Assembly: GCF_029892485.1 (NCBI RefSeq)
Contig: NZ_JARXVG010000001.1
Location: forward strand, 682,001 to 746,000
Direction of reading: 5' to 3'
Origin: Variovorax boronicumulans
Lineage (GTDB): Bacteria; Pseudomonadota; Gammaproteobacteria; Burkholderiales; Burkholderiaceae_C
DNA length: 64,000 nt
Position numbers and translations under genes: made by a program. Under the pieces are notes generated by a model. That model did not search any database. It was given only the letters and a program-made list of their open reading frames with translations, and was not told where the DNA came from. Below, one piece after another: positions 26,876 to 35,462 of the stretch. The number at the start of each line of letters is the position of its first letter. The first letter of the stretch is position 1.

Positions 26876-27967
26876 CTACTGCAAGGCAGCGGGCTGGTGA
26901 GCCTTCAGGTGGTGAAGGAACTGTACGAAATTTCGAAGAGAACCTCGCTCCATCTCCGTCATGCGATCAGCGTCAAAATGCATGACATCATTTCGTAACT
27001 GACGCACCACCTCAAGTTCCCTGACGAAAACAGCGCGGTCAGCCCTGAGCCCCAACCGCACCCAGTTTCCAGGCTGCTGAATCAGCCGCAAATGCTCACC
27101 CAATGTGAGGTCAGCAACAGACTGCACTGCACGTCCAGGGTCATTCGCGTTGCGGACTGCTTCCAGCTCTTGCTGGGTGAACCTGCCGTCGATCAATGCG
27201 CGAATGTGATTCTCGATCTCACCAATGAGCAAGAACGGCTCAGCGAGATCTTGGAACTGTTGACTAAGATCGCTCGTAGTTAAGATTCCGACAACAACAC
27301 GCCGCTCATCGCGAACCAATACGTATGAGCTTTCAATGATTCGATTGATTACTTGAAAAATCGAGTCTGTCGTCCTAACTTCGACCTGCGGCCGCATACA
27401 TTCGCGTACGAAGCGCGGCGCCGGATGCCCTAGTGTCATTGCTGGCCCAAGGCTGTCCCAGCTAACAACGCCTCGAACATCGCGCTCATTAGTCATAACA
27501 GGAAGCTGGGAAAAATCATGCCGCAACATCAAGGTTGCCGCTTCCTCCAACGTAGCGTCTGGGCCAAGCGTGACGAGCTGCAATCTCGGATCAAGTAGGC
27601 GACTTACTCTATATGCCGGCTCCACTCCCGCGCCTCCAACAAACTGGACTGCAACCTGCATCTCTTGATGCATTGGGAGATCCACAACTCGAGGGCCGGC
27701 CTCTCCAGGTGCTTGTGCTTCATACGGGGGCGCACCTGCAAGCGCAAACTGAACAGTCCCATCAATGTGCGAACCCTCGAAATCGGGCACCGTTGTCAGT
27801 CCGCTCTGATCGAGCATGCGCCGCACGGTCCAATTTACATTCACCCCTCTTCGCGCGACATTGAACCATCCAATCAGTTCCCGAACCGAAATTGGCTCAG
27901 CTGCGTTGCCTTCCCGAAGCGCGTGAGCAATCTCTGCAAAATGGCGATTTCTAGCTTCGGCTTCCAT
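26876..27967 (-). CDS. CBS-domain pair protein with C-terminal HEPN-like RNDVMH motif
   Basis: A 363-residue protein. Residues about 1-95 form an N-terminal domain with winged-helix character (ISVRELIGWFNVARRGVNVN, WTVRRMLDQSGLTTVPDF). Residues about 130-255 hold two CBS motifs (LVTLGPDATLEEAATLMLRH with SQLPVMTNERDVRGVVSWDS; VEVRTTDSIFQVINRIIESS with VVVGILTTSDLSQQ) that normally bind adenosyl ligands. The C-terminal helical region contains RNDVMH (R325 to H330), matching the R-x4-6-H motif of HEPN RNases, within LEVVRQLRNDVMHFDADRM. An adenine-nucleotide-gated RNase is therefore possible, but a non-catalytic HEPN-like helical domain is equally compatible. The ATG has GAGGT upstream. It is AT-rich like its neighbours. 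Confidence 0.65.
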   Translation of the reverse strand: MEAEARNRHFAEIAHALREGNAAEPISVRELIGWFNVARRGVNVNWTVRRMLDQSGLTTVPDFEGSHIDGTVQFALAGAPPYEAQAPGEAGPRVVDLPMHQEMQVAVQFVGGAGVEPAYRVSRLLDPRLQLVTLGPDATLEEAATLMLRHDFSQLPVMTNERDVRGVVSWDSLGPAMTLGHPAPRFVRECMRPQVEVRTTDSIFQVINRIIESSYVLVRDERRVVVGILTTSDLSQQFQDLAEPFLLIGEIENHIRALIDGRFTQQELEAVRNANDPGRAVQSVADLTLGEHLRLIQQPGNWVRLGLRADRAVFVRELEVVRQLRNDVMHFDADRMTEMERGSLRNFVQFLHHLKAHQPAALQ

Positions 27968-28114
27968 GGGTACCCCACCTCAAAAAGGAGCAGAAAGTGT
28001 AGCTGAGCACGCGTAAGCAGCCGCGCGCTGGTGCAGAGTGTCGTGATACTGCGCGAGCAGTACCTCTCTTCGAAACCATGACAGCGAAGATCATGCGTTC
28101 AGGCTTTATATGAG

Positions 28115-28410
28115 CTGGACATCCCGGACTACTATCGGCGGTTGGAGCCGCATCAAGTCTCAACTCGCGAGAAGCAGGCGTTTAAAGACTAGCCTTGGCC
28201 CAGAAGCGAGACAGCGCCGCGTCGTTGGTGAGAGCTTGATCAACTCGCGATAACGAAGGTCACCAGAACACGAATTTATCGGTGGTTGGTTCAGTCTCAC
28301 GTCCCGATTCGCGATAACGAGAGCCACGAGCATGCCCAGTTATCGGTCGTTGGTTCAGTTTTATCTGAACTCGTGGTAACGGTAATCTCGAGGACCCCCT
28401 CTTACGTCGT
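28115..28410. repeat. Cluster of dispersed palindromic repeats
   Basis: At least two clear and two degenerate copies lie in tandem. The clear ones are 28240-28291 (TCAACTCGCGATAACGAAGG, then TTTATCGGTGGTTGGTTC) and 28301-28357 (GATTCGCGATAACGAGAGCC, then GTTATCGGTCGTTGGTTCAG). A right half stands at 28130-28148 (CTATCGGCGGTTGGAGCC). A degenerate copy at about 28364-28410 reads CTGAACTCGTGGTAACGG, then CTTACG. The cluster fills most of the 456-bp gap between the CBS gene and the next gene. Confidence 0.6.
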
Positions 28411-28423
28411 CGCGAAGAGACTG

Positions 28424-29059
28424 TTAGGCATTCACCCATCCTCTCGTGAAACGAGCAAAGTTGTACTCGTCGATGACCTCAATCGCGCTATATCCGTCGG
28501 CGCCATCTTGCAAACTTTTCGGCAAGCCAGTTGCGATGGCTTTGATCATCCATAGGAAACCGAGATACTTTTCGACGGGATCATTCGCATAGTGGCAGCC
28601 GTAACCGCGTGCGATCTTGTGGTCCCAGAGTGGCAAGAAACTTGGGGCTAGAAGATGCAGCGCTTTAGCGGTTGCAACGGGACTCTGCATTCCCTTTTTA
28701 GATCCCCTCCGAATCGCCAGCGCGGCAGAAAAACCTTTGAAGAGCCTTCGGACGAGAGGCTCATCAACCTTACCGAATTCCAAAATGTTCCGCGTACGAA
28801 GGCTCTCTAGATGCGTCATATTCTTCTCGATGCATCGCTCAAGCTTAACGAAGTCAAACTGCCCATAGCGGTAGAAAGCTTGGTTCCAGGTGAGAAGCAG
28901 AACACCCATTCCGTCTGCCATCTCCCTCGCGTTCCCCCAGTGATGATCCACCAAGAAAGTGGCAGTTTTGTACATGGCTTCGCGAGGCAGATTCTTCCTG
29001 AATGCCTTGCTGCCGCGCAGGATCACTCTCTGACCAGGCAGTTCCTTTTCTGTTATCAC
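28424..29059 (-). CDS. Unknown protein, distant relative of the 21463-22110 product
   Basis: A 211-residue soluble helical protein. The GTG start has AAGGAG 5 bp upstream. No named family is recognised. SPVATAKALHLLAPSFLPLW followed by DHKIARGYG shares spacing with the SK-x-L-x-x-L-x-P-x4-YD stretch of the protein at 21463. The N-terminal half is basic and aromatic (HWGNAREMADGMGVLLLTWN). It is divergent from the uracil-DNA-glycosylase-like gene, with about 100 bp between them. Single-gene units of this kind between repeats are typical of cassette-like arrays, and function is unknown. Confidence 0.6.
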   Translation of the reverse strand: MITEKELPGQRVILRGSKAFRKNLPREAMYKTATFLVDHHWGNAREMADGMGVLLLTWNQAFYRYGQFDFVKLERCIEKNMTHLESLRTRNILEFGKVDEPLVRRLFKGFSAALAIRRGSKKGMQSPVATAKALHLLAPSFLPLWDHKIARGYGCHYANDPVEKYLGFLWMIKAIATGLPKSLQDGADGYSAIEVIDEYNFARFTRGWVNA

Positions 29060-29162
29060 TTTTGCTCCTTTTATTCTTATCGACAGCGCTAGATACTGAT
29101 AGTCCGGTTACTTGGGCCAAGCCTTGTTGCGCTACGCGCACTGATGTGCATACTACAAGCCT

Positions 29163-29843
29163 ATGAGCATAAATTCTCTGCAGTTGGTCGACCAACGGAT
29201 TGGCCAGATCGCCGAAGAATTGTCACGATGCAATCGGGCGTGCTCCGGAGTGAGATCCAGTGAAGGGTGTCCTCCCCGAGGCTTAATACTCCAGCACGAG
29301 GACGTACTAGACACAGCACGCGGAGTCATAGTGGTTGGACAGAACCCCGGGTTCGCCGCCCGGTGGGAGCAAAAACTGTACGGACAACACGGCGCTGGCT
29401 ACGTTCAGCAACGAATGGCTTGGCAGTCCGGTGTGAAGAATGTGCCTTACTTCACCATGCTTAAGAGACTTCTCGACATCCTCAATGTTCGAGGTCCTGT
29501 ACTCTGGACAGACGTCGCCAAATGTGAAGGACGGAGTCCCCCAGAAGAGACGCGGATGATCTGCTCGCAGAAATTCATGAGCAGAGAATTCGCGGCCGCT
29601 CCGCAAGAATGGCCGGTTATTGCTGCCGGCCGGGACGCGTATGCCGCATCAGGCTACATGGCCGCTCTGAGAACCGTTATCGGCTTCTATCATCCAACTG
29701 GGCGCAATGGACAACAGTTCAGGCTGCAACTGTCTCGCCTAGAAAACGATCAAGTGTTTCGAGAAGAGATGAACACCGCTTTGCACTCGCAAGGGGCGCG
29801 CAAGTGGGTAGGCAAACAACTTGCAGTCGATCTCGCTCGCTGA
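29163..29843 (+). CDS. Uracil-DNA glycosylase superfamily-like protein
   Basis: A 226-residue protein with the general layout of the UDG-like alpha/beta fold. VIVVGQNPGFAARWEQK at about residues 60-76 resembles motif 1 of family 4/5 UDGs (G-E/Q-x-PG). GPVLWTDVAKCEGR occupies the next strand-loop position, VIAAGRDAYAASG the third strand, and FYHPTGRNG near residue 180 resembles the HPS/HPT leucine-loop motif. Four Cys in the N-terminal third (CNRACSGVRSSEGC and KCEGR further on) could ligate an iron-sulfur cluster or zinc. It may excise bases or bind nucleic acid, but the family includes non-glycosylases. The ATG has only a weak ribosome-binding site. Confidence 0.55.
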   Translation: MSINSLQLVDQRIGQIAEELSRCNRACSGVRSSEGCPPRGLILQHEDVLDTARGVIVVGQNPGFAARWEQKLYGQHGAGYVQQRMAWQSGVKNVPYFTMLKRLLDILNVRGPVLWTDVAKCEGRSPPEETRMICSQKFMSREFAAAPQEWPVIAAGRDAYAASGYMAALRTVIGFYHPTGRNGQQFRLQLSRLENDQVFREEMNTALHSQGARKWVGKQLAVDLAR

Positions 29844-30262
29844 GCCTGAAAAGTTATTTCTGCTGAAGAAGCGATGAAAGATCTGCCAGCGGTGAATCAC
29901 GATTGCTCGTCGGTACGGGATGGTAGCGGCGCCGCACTGCGTTTTTTTTTTGCGCGGTAGACATCTTCTTCGCTCCAGCCAACGATAAGCAGGCGTTTAA
30001 GAATGCCAGCTTTGGCTGAACAGCCAAGCCAGTACTTACGCTGTAGATGAGTGCCCAATCAGTTCCCGATAGCAAGCGTCACGGGAATGCCCCTTATCAG
30101 CGGTTGAGAACGCAGCCCAAGCGGTAGAAGCGTGCCACACCTCGTCGACGCTAGCGGCGGCAGGTATGCAGTGATTCCGGTCGCTCGCCTGCGTGGGTCC
30201 AATGTACGCTGGCTTCCATTGAGCTGCCCCTAGGCACAGCCGAAAGCACTGAAGGTCGGCTG
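29844..30262. other. Intergenic region with poly-T tract and one palindromic repeat
   Basis: About 420 bp between convergent genes. A 10-T run at 29942-29951 follows the GC-palindrome GCGGCGCCGC, a possible terminator for the rightward gene. The dispersed palindrome copy at 30051-30112 is listed separately. No gene is supported. Confidence 0.45.
30051..30112. repeat. Dispersed palindromic repeat, last copy
   Basis: GCCCAATCAGTTCCCGATAG, then CAAGCGTCACGGGAATGCC, then CCTTATCAGCGGTTGAGAAC. The centre and right arm follow the family consensus, while GATAAC is degraded to GATAGC. I found no copy to the right of this point. Confidence 0.5.
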
Positions 30263-31648
30263 CTAGAGGGGCTGCATGGTGTCCACCTCCCATTCGCGCA
30301 TCCGGCGCTGATCGTCGCTCTCTTTCTCGTGCGGGTGGGTAAGGCGCTGTACCGCGACAACCAGCGATTCATTCCCGGTCAGAACGCTGGCGATCAGCGT
30401 GCGCAAGTTCTCGGTAGTCGACGCGTCGCTGCCGATGTAGCCTGCCCGCAGCAGGTCAACGAACGCCGTCTGACGCATGTATCTGCCATCGAGTCCCTTG
30501 TAGCCCACGCGGATGTTGCCCTTGGCGGTTCGATGTTTCTTGTCGTTCAAGAGCTCCTCGAAGTGCCCAAGCGGCAGCAGGAAATTCTTCGAAGCCTCCG
30601 GCTCGTGCCGTCTCACGAACTTGAAATAGAACGCCTCTCTACTCAGTCTAAAGCCGTCGTGCTTCCTACCGCGCGGGCGGAATAGGCGCATGGTCGTCAG
30701 TTGCTTGTGGAGGTGGTCGTCCTCGCTGTAGACCCAATCCGTAGGCTCGTCCTTGCTACCCCGAGGTTCGAGCATCTTGTACTGAACGAGTACCGCGTTG
30801 CGATGGAAAAGGTTCAAGTAGATGAGGTCGACACCGAACGCCTCCTCGAGCTTGCGTCGATTCGCTGTGTAGACCTCCAATGTCTGCTCACCCTTGCGAA
30901 ACGTGGCTTGACCGCGGACGTAGCTGGAAATGAACTCGTACCCGGGCACCACGCGCGCATCGTGCTCAATGACGCCATCCTCGTGCACGTTCAACCTAGT
31001 GAGGCCGGTCTTCGAGCCGTGCGCCAGATTCATCGTCGCGGCCGGCGCTTCCTCTTGCAGACCGAACGCACGCAGTGCCAACTTGAGCGCGTTCAATTGG
31101 AGCCGCTCATTGGATTCCGGCTTGGGCTTGGTCAACCCGCCCGTCAAGGTGCGCAATGGGCCGCGGTTGGACTCTACGTTCAGGAGTTTCTCGATCAGCC
31201 TGATGCTCTCCTTGGGGCCAAGGCGGACGAGCGGGGCGTCCTTATCCAGACGCTTCCTGATGTCCCGTTCAAACTTCTCGCCTTTGAAGAGCTCAACCAT
31301 TTCCGACGGCGTGCTTGGCTGGATTTCCACGCCGCGGCGCAAGGTCAGGCGGGAATCGAACGTCGTCGCCGCAGCCTTGGACTTGAAGATCGTTGCGTAG
31401 GCCGCGGGCGGGTCCACCAAGTTTCCGAACGGCCGTGACCTCTCTGCGAAAAACAGGCAGATACATGGCGTGGGTATTCCCCTGGCTTCGTCGTGCGCCC
31501 GCGTTAGCGAGAACTGCCGCACCCCATCCTTGGTCTCCTTCAGTCCCTGAAGCTCTCGGTCCTGCAGCTTCAGGATGACGATGGGGCGTTGAGCGACATG
31601 CATCTTCAACTCCCGAGTCCAGGTGTCGTCGGATTCTTCCTTTGCCAT
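30263..31648 (-). CDS. Unknown protein divergent from the SPARSA operon
   Basis: A 461-residue protein. The ATG at 31648 has GGAGG 8 bp upstream; a GTG two codons earlier is a weaker choice. I recognise no family. The sequence is basic and mixed alpha/beta, without signal peptide, Walker or nuclease motif that I can name. Notable stretches are VKGEKF-like basic helices, YEFISSYVRGQATFRKGEQT and NLFHRNAVLVQYKMLEPRGS, the latter two spanning regularly spaced strands. It shares a roughly 190-bp divergent promoter region with the SIR2-APAZ gene, so it may be a regulator, an accessory defence protein or an unrelated cassette. Convergent neighbours downstream mean that it is monocistronic. Confidence 0.55.
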   Translation of the reverse strand: MAKEESDDTWTRELKMHVAQRPIVILKLQDRELQGLKETKDGVRQFSLTRAHDEARGIPTPCICLFFAERSRPFGNLVDPPAAYATIFKSKAAATTFDSRLTLRRGVEIQPSTPSEMVELFKGEKFERDIRKRLDKDAPLVRLGPKESIRLIEKLLNVESNRGPLRTLTGGLTKPKPESNERLQLNALKLALRAFGLQEEAPAATMNLAHGSKTGLTRLNVHEDGVIEHDARVVPGYEFISSYVRGQATFRKGEQTLEVYTANRRKLEEAFGVDLIYLNLFHRNAVLVQYKMLEPRGSKDEPTDWVYSEDDHLHKQLTTMRLFRPRGRKHDGFRLSREAFYFKFVRRHEPEASKNFLLPLGHFEELLNDKKHRTAKGNIRVGYKGLDGRYMRQTAFVDLLRAGYIGSDASTTENLRTLIASVLTGNESLVVAVQRLTHPHEKESDDQRRMREWEVDTMQPL

Positions 31649-31842
31649 CTTCACTGCCTCCCTGCGCGCATTGGACGCTTGGCATAGGCGTGACGCCCTT
31701 CGGCTGACCCTGGGGTTAGCGGAATACCAACAGCTGCTACCGATTCGCGCCCCGGGGTGGCGCTATATTGGGGCTTCACTCGAGATGTAAGAAGTACAAG
31801 TACAGCGCGGAAAAGCGCGCACCTAGCACACGAGGGAGTATT

Positions 31843-33726
31843 GTGACCCAATCCATTCCGACGATGACGTCGCGGGCGTTCGCGACGGCGCTTGCCCTGA
31901 GGCCGAACTTGGTGAGTTGGTTCCTGGGCGCTGGCGCCTCGGCCGCCTCGAACATCCCGACTGGCTACGCCATGATCCGGGACTTCAAAACCAAGATTTT
32001 CTGTGCCCAAAACGACATACCGCGCCGCGAAATCGACGCCGGCGACCAAGTTTGGGTCGATCGGATGAATGACTTCTTCCGGCGAACGTCCATGCTGCCG
32101 CCCGATGGCCATCCGAACGAATACGCGGCGGCCTTCGAGATGGTCTACCCGCAGGAACGCCATCGCCGCCAGTACATCGAAGATGCGGTTAAGAACGGCG
32201 TTCCCTGCTTTGGCCACAAGGTGCTCTCCGCATTGATGGCGGCCGGCAAGGTGAACTGCGTGTTCACCACCAACTTCGACACGCTGATCGAGGACACCGC
32301 GCTGTCCGCCAACGGGTTGCTGCAGGTCGTGGACCAGAAGCGCCCTACCGTTGCGGCAATCGACTCGGGTGAGCGCGCCATGCTCTGTCTGAAAGAGTCG
32401 AGCTGGCCGCTGGTGGCCAAGCTCCACGGTGACTACCGTTCCATGCGGATCAAGAACACCGGGTCCGAACTTGAAACGCAGGACGAAACCATGCGGCACG
32501 TCCTGGTTGAGGCAAGCCAGCGCTTTGGGATGGTGTTCGTTGGCTACAGCGGCCGCGACGAGTCCGTCATGGAGGCGCTGACGTCGGTTTTGAAGGAGAA
32601 AACGCCGTTCCCGAACGGGCTGTATTGGGTCACCAGTTCGGCCTCCAAGCTGCTACCCGCAGTCACCGAGTTCTTGACCATCGCCCATCATGCCGGCGTG
32701 GATGTCGCGGTGGTCGAGTGCTCGACTTTTGACGAGGTGGCGGCGGACCTGATAAAGGAGATAGACCTTCCAGCGCCGCTCTTCAACATGGTCACCCAAG
32801 GGCGACCTACGCCCCGCCTTGTGCCGGTGGAGCTTCCTTCGAACACGACCCGGCAGTACCCGATGCTTCGGTTCTCGGCGCTGCTCATCGAATCGATGCC
32901 GCGGGTGGCGCGCAGGGTGACATTGGCCCAGCCGCTGACGACGCCGATGGCTCGTGGGCTTCTGAGGGAACAGCACTGCAAGGCGGTTGTCGCATCCTAC
33001 GGCCGCGAACTGGCCGTGTTTGGCAGAGACGAGGAGGTAATGGCGGCTCTCGTATCGGTCGGGGGGCAGCTCGCCGGCACGGTGGACCTGAACCCGAAGC
33101 AGGACAGCTGGGCGCTGGGCCTACTGTATGACGCACTGACGAAGGCGTTGTCGCGGCACAGGCCGCTGATCCCACGGTACAAGCGCTCGGGTCATTCGCT
33201 TCTGGTTGCCGGGCCGAGGGAAGGCGAGGACCAGGAATGGGCTCGCAAACGCGCTCAGGACCTCGCGCGGCTCCGCGCTGCATACGAGGCCAACCTGACC
33301 GGCCAGGTGCAGAAGCTCGGCTTCCCGTTCCACGAGGGTGTCTACTTGAAGCTGGAACAGATCGAGGACCGCTGGTGGTGCGGTTTTGAGCCGTACACCT
33401 TCGTGGACGTGCCCCGAGAACAACTGGACCAGGCGCCTACCGGGGAGGCAGCGAGTGTTCAGGAGGCCCTGGGGGTGCAGTACGGGCGCCGTGGAGGCGA
33501 CCCGGCAGGTGACTGGCGCCGGGAGCACTGGGCGACCAAGTACAACAAGCATTGGGCCGCCATCATCGACGCCTGGGCCGCGATGCTGACCTCGACCAGA
33601 GACGGCACGGTGCGCGCATTTGGAATAGATGACCAGGCGGGCGTCGACGCCTCGTTCACGATTTCCACGCAGACCGGGTGGAGCCGACCTGGCCATCACC
33701 ACACCTACTTCGAAAGGACCAAGTGA
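31843..33726 (+). CDS. SIR2-APAZ effector of a short prokaryotic Argonaute system
   Basis: A 627-residue protein. GGGAG lies 4 bp before the GTG at 31843; an ATG at 31864 is the alternative start. Residues about 25-300 are a SIR2-type NAD-binding domain: WFLGAGASAASNIPTGYAMI near the start, TTNFDTLIED, AKLHGDYRSM and VFVGYSGRDESVMEAL give the canonical GAGxS, NxD, HGD and GYSxxD blocks. The C-terminal half has the look of an APAZ domain (LRFSALLIESMPRVARRVTL, HWATKYNKHWAAIIDAWAAM), which mimics Argonaute N/PAZ parts and binds the partner. In SPARSA systems the heterodimer detects invader nucleic acid and the SIR2 domain destroys NAD+, killing the infected cell. Its stop overlaps the Argonaute ATG by one base. 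Confidence 0.85.
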   Translation: MTQSIPTMTSRAFATALALRPNLVSWFLGAGASAASNIPTGYAMIRDFKTKIFCAQNDIPRREIDAGDQVWVDRMNDFFRRTSMLPPDGHPNEYAAAFEMVYPQERHRRQYIEDAVKNGVPCFGHKVLSALMAAGKVNCVFTTNFDTLIEDTALSANGLLQVVDQKRPTVAAIDSGERAMLCLKESSWPLVAKLHGDYRSMRIKNTGSELETQDETMRHVLVEASQRFGMVFVGYSGRDESVMEALTSVLKEKTPFPNGLYWVTSSASKLLPAVTEFLTIAHHAGVDVAVVECSTFDEVAADLIKEIDLPAPLFNMVTQGRPTPRLVPVELPSNTTRQYPMLRFSALLIESMPRVARRVTLAQPLTTPMARGLLREQHCKAVVASYGRELAVFGRDEEVMAALVSVGGQLAGTVDLNPKQDSWALGLLYDALTKALSRHRPLIPRYKRSGHSLLVAGPREGEDQEWARKRAQDLARLRAAYEANLTGQVQKLGFPFHEGVYLKLEQIEDRWWCGFEPYTFVDVPREQLDQAPTGEAASVQEALGVQYGRRGGDPAGDWRREHWATKYNKHWAAIIDAWAAMLTSTRDGTVRAFGIDDQAGVDASFTISTQTGWSRPGHHHTYFERTK

Positions 33727-35165
33727 TGGCGTCGTCGAAACTGCCTCCTTTCGAACTGCTCGAGGAGCCGCTGCTGGCATTCTCGCCTTCAGACCCTAAG
33801 CAGACGTCGGTGCATCCGCTGCGCGGCCTGCTGTCTCATGGCCCGTTTTCGAAAGGGTCCTTCGGCGGCTACACGTCCTCCATCCGCATCGCTACGATCG
33901 GCCCAATTAGCGCCTTCAAGCGCCGCGGCGTTCTGATGGCCTCGCTGCGCGACCAGCACCGGCCGCAGGACAAATCCGAATATGTGCCGCTGTATCCGGG
34001 CTTCGAGGCCTTGTATCGCGTGAAGCTCGAATCGGCAGTTGCGGCGGCGCATGTGCGGTGGCCAGACCGCGTGAATGACCTTCCCGGGGACGGCGACATC
34101 CACCAGCGTCTGTTCCATGCAATGGAGGGGGCTTTGCGGCGCCTAGACACCATGCGCGGCGAGTTCGACGTGGTGCTAGTGCATTTCCCCGATGCGTGGG
34201 AGGCCGCGACTCGCGGCAAGCACTTCGACGCCCATGACACCTTGAAGGCGCTCGGGGCCAAGTACAACATTCCTACGCAGGTATTGAACGACCGCGTGTT
34301 CACGTTCGGTCATGCTGCGTCGCTCGCCTGGCGGCTCTCGACAGCGCTCTACGTGAAGGCCGCGGGAACACCCTGGAAGCTTGCCCCGCTGAAAGGCGTG
34401 CCCGATGGGACGGCATACATCGGCCTTGCGTACGCGCTGCGCGGTGATGCCAGAAACGCCCATTACGTGACGTGCTGTTCGCAGGTGTTCGACATGGACG
34501 GCGGCGGTATGCAGTTTGTGGCGTTCGAAGCCCGTGATCCGGTCGAGGATGTCGCAGAGGCGAAGCACAACCCGTTCCTCAGCCGCGATGACATGCGCGC
34601 GGTCCTGGCTCGAAGCCTAGAGCTCTATCAAAGTCGCAATGGCGGCGTGCTGCCCAAGCGCCTAGTAATCCACAAGACCACGGCGTTCAAGCAGGAGGAA
34701 CTCGACGGCGCGTTCGACGCGCTGAGCGGTGTACCCGAGATTGAATGCATTGAGGTGGGTGCGGCGACGTGCTGGCGGGGCGTCTGGCTCATTGAGTCGG
34801 GGCGCGAAAACCCGCCCTACAAGCCTGCGATGTACCCAGTGCCGCGGGGCACTACCGTGATCCGTTCGGGCAACTCAGTCCTGGTGTGGGTGGCTGGCAA
34901 TGCGCCTGAGGCCTCGACGAAAGGCGATTACTACCAGGGTGGCAAGAGCATTCCAAAGCCACTGCAACTCATCCGGCATGCGGGAAAGGGGTCGCTGGAG
35001 CTCATCGCCCATGAGGCGCTGGCGCTGACCAAGATGGACTGGAACAACGACGCGCTATACGACCCGGTGCCCGTCAGCATTAGATACTCGCAGCGTCTTG
35101 CTCGCACTATCGCGAACGTGCCGGACCTACCGAAAAGCGTCTATCCGTACCGGCTGTTCATGTAG
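33726..35165 (+). CDS. Short prokaryotic Argonaute (MID-PIWI)
   Basis: A 479-residue protein whose ATG overlaps the SIR2-APAZ stop (TGATG). The length and order fit short pAgos, which have only MID and PIWI domains. LRGLLSHGPFSKGSF at the N-terminus is the typical opening. FDVVLVHFPDAWE and KYNIPTQVLND lie in the MID region. GTAYIGLAYALRG, RLVIHKTTAFKQEELDGAFD and the C-terminal VPVSIRYSQRLARTIANVPD with the terminal aromatic FM are PIWI landmarks. The usual DEDX catalytic tetrad does not appear complete, as expected for short pAgos that guide rather than cut. It should load a small guide and license NADase activity of its partner. Confidence 0.85.
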   Translation: MASSKLPPFELLEEPLLAFSPSDPKQTSVHPLRGLLSHGPFSKGSFGGYTSSIRIATIGPISAFKRRGVLMASLRDQHRPQDKSEYVPLYPGFEALYRVKLESAVAAAHVRWPDRVNDLPGDGDIHQRLFHAMEGALRRLDTMRGEFDVVLVHFPDAWEAATRGKHFDAHDTLKALGAKYNIPTQVLNDRVFTFGHAASLAWRLSTALYVKAAGTPWKLAPLKGVPDGTAYIGLAYALRGDARNAHYVTCCSQVFDMDGGGMQFVAFEARDPVEDVAEAKHNPFLSRDDMRAVLARSLELYQSRNGGVLPKRLVIHKTTAFKQEELDGAFDALSGVPEIECIEVGAATCWRGVWLIESGRENPPYKPAMYPVPRGTTVIRSGNSVLVWVAGNAPEASTKGDYYQGGKSIPKPLQLIRHAGKGSLELIAHEALALTKMDWNNDALYDPVPVSIRYSQRLARTIANVPDLPKSVYPYRLFM

Positions 35166-35462
35166 TCGTCCAAGGGCGAGCGACCGGTGACACTAAGCGA
35201 AGGAGCCCACCAGGCTTTCCTCTGAGGAGGCGGCTGGACGACATGCGCCTGCGCGGCTTTCCCATCGAAAGTACCGAGAGGCCAAGCCGTTCTCCGCGAT
35301 TCGTGAACTCGCCCTGGTAGCCGATGTGGAAGCCCTCTGCCATCGAATAATCTAGTGAGCTCTGACAAGAGCTCAGCCGCGACTTAGATACAAACTGGCT
35401 TTGCAGATCATCTCGAGGTCATCAGAATATCGTTGATACCTTGCCCTACGATCAGGGACCCA
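35166..35462. other. Gap between the SPARSA and Druantia operons
   Basis: About 300 bp without a supported gene. It presumably carries the promoter of the Druantia-like operon. No member of the dispersed palindrome family was seen here. Confidence 0.4.

Noticed and set aside
28115-28410. CRISPR array
   Set aside because: The repeats are clustered here but are imperfect palindromes with unequal spacing, adjacent copies differ, and there is no cas gene.
18802-30112. Canonical integron attC sites
   Set aside because: Right arms do not give GTTRRRY, some genes lie on the opposite strand and no integron integrase is present. I keep only the weaker description as attC-like palindromes.
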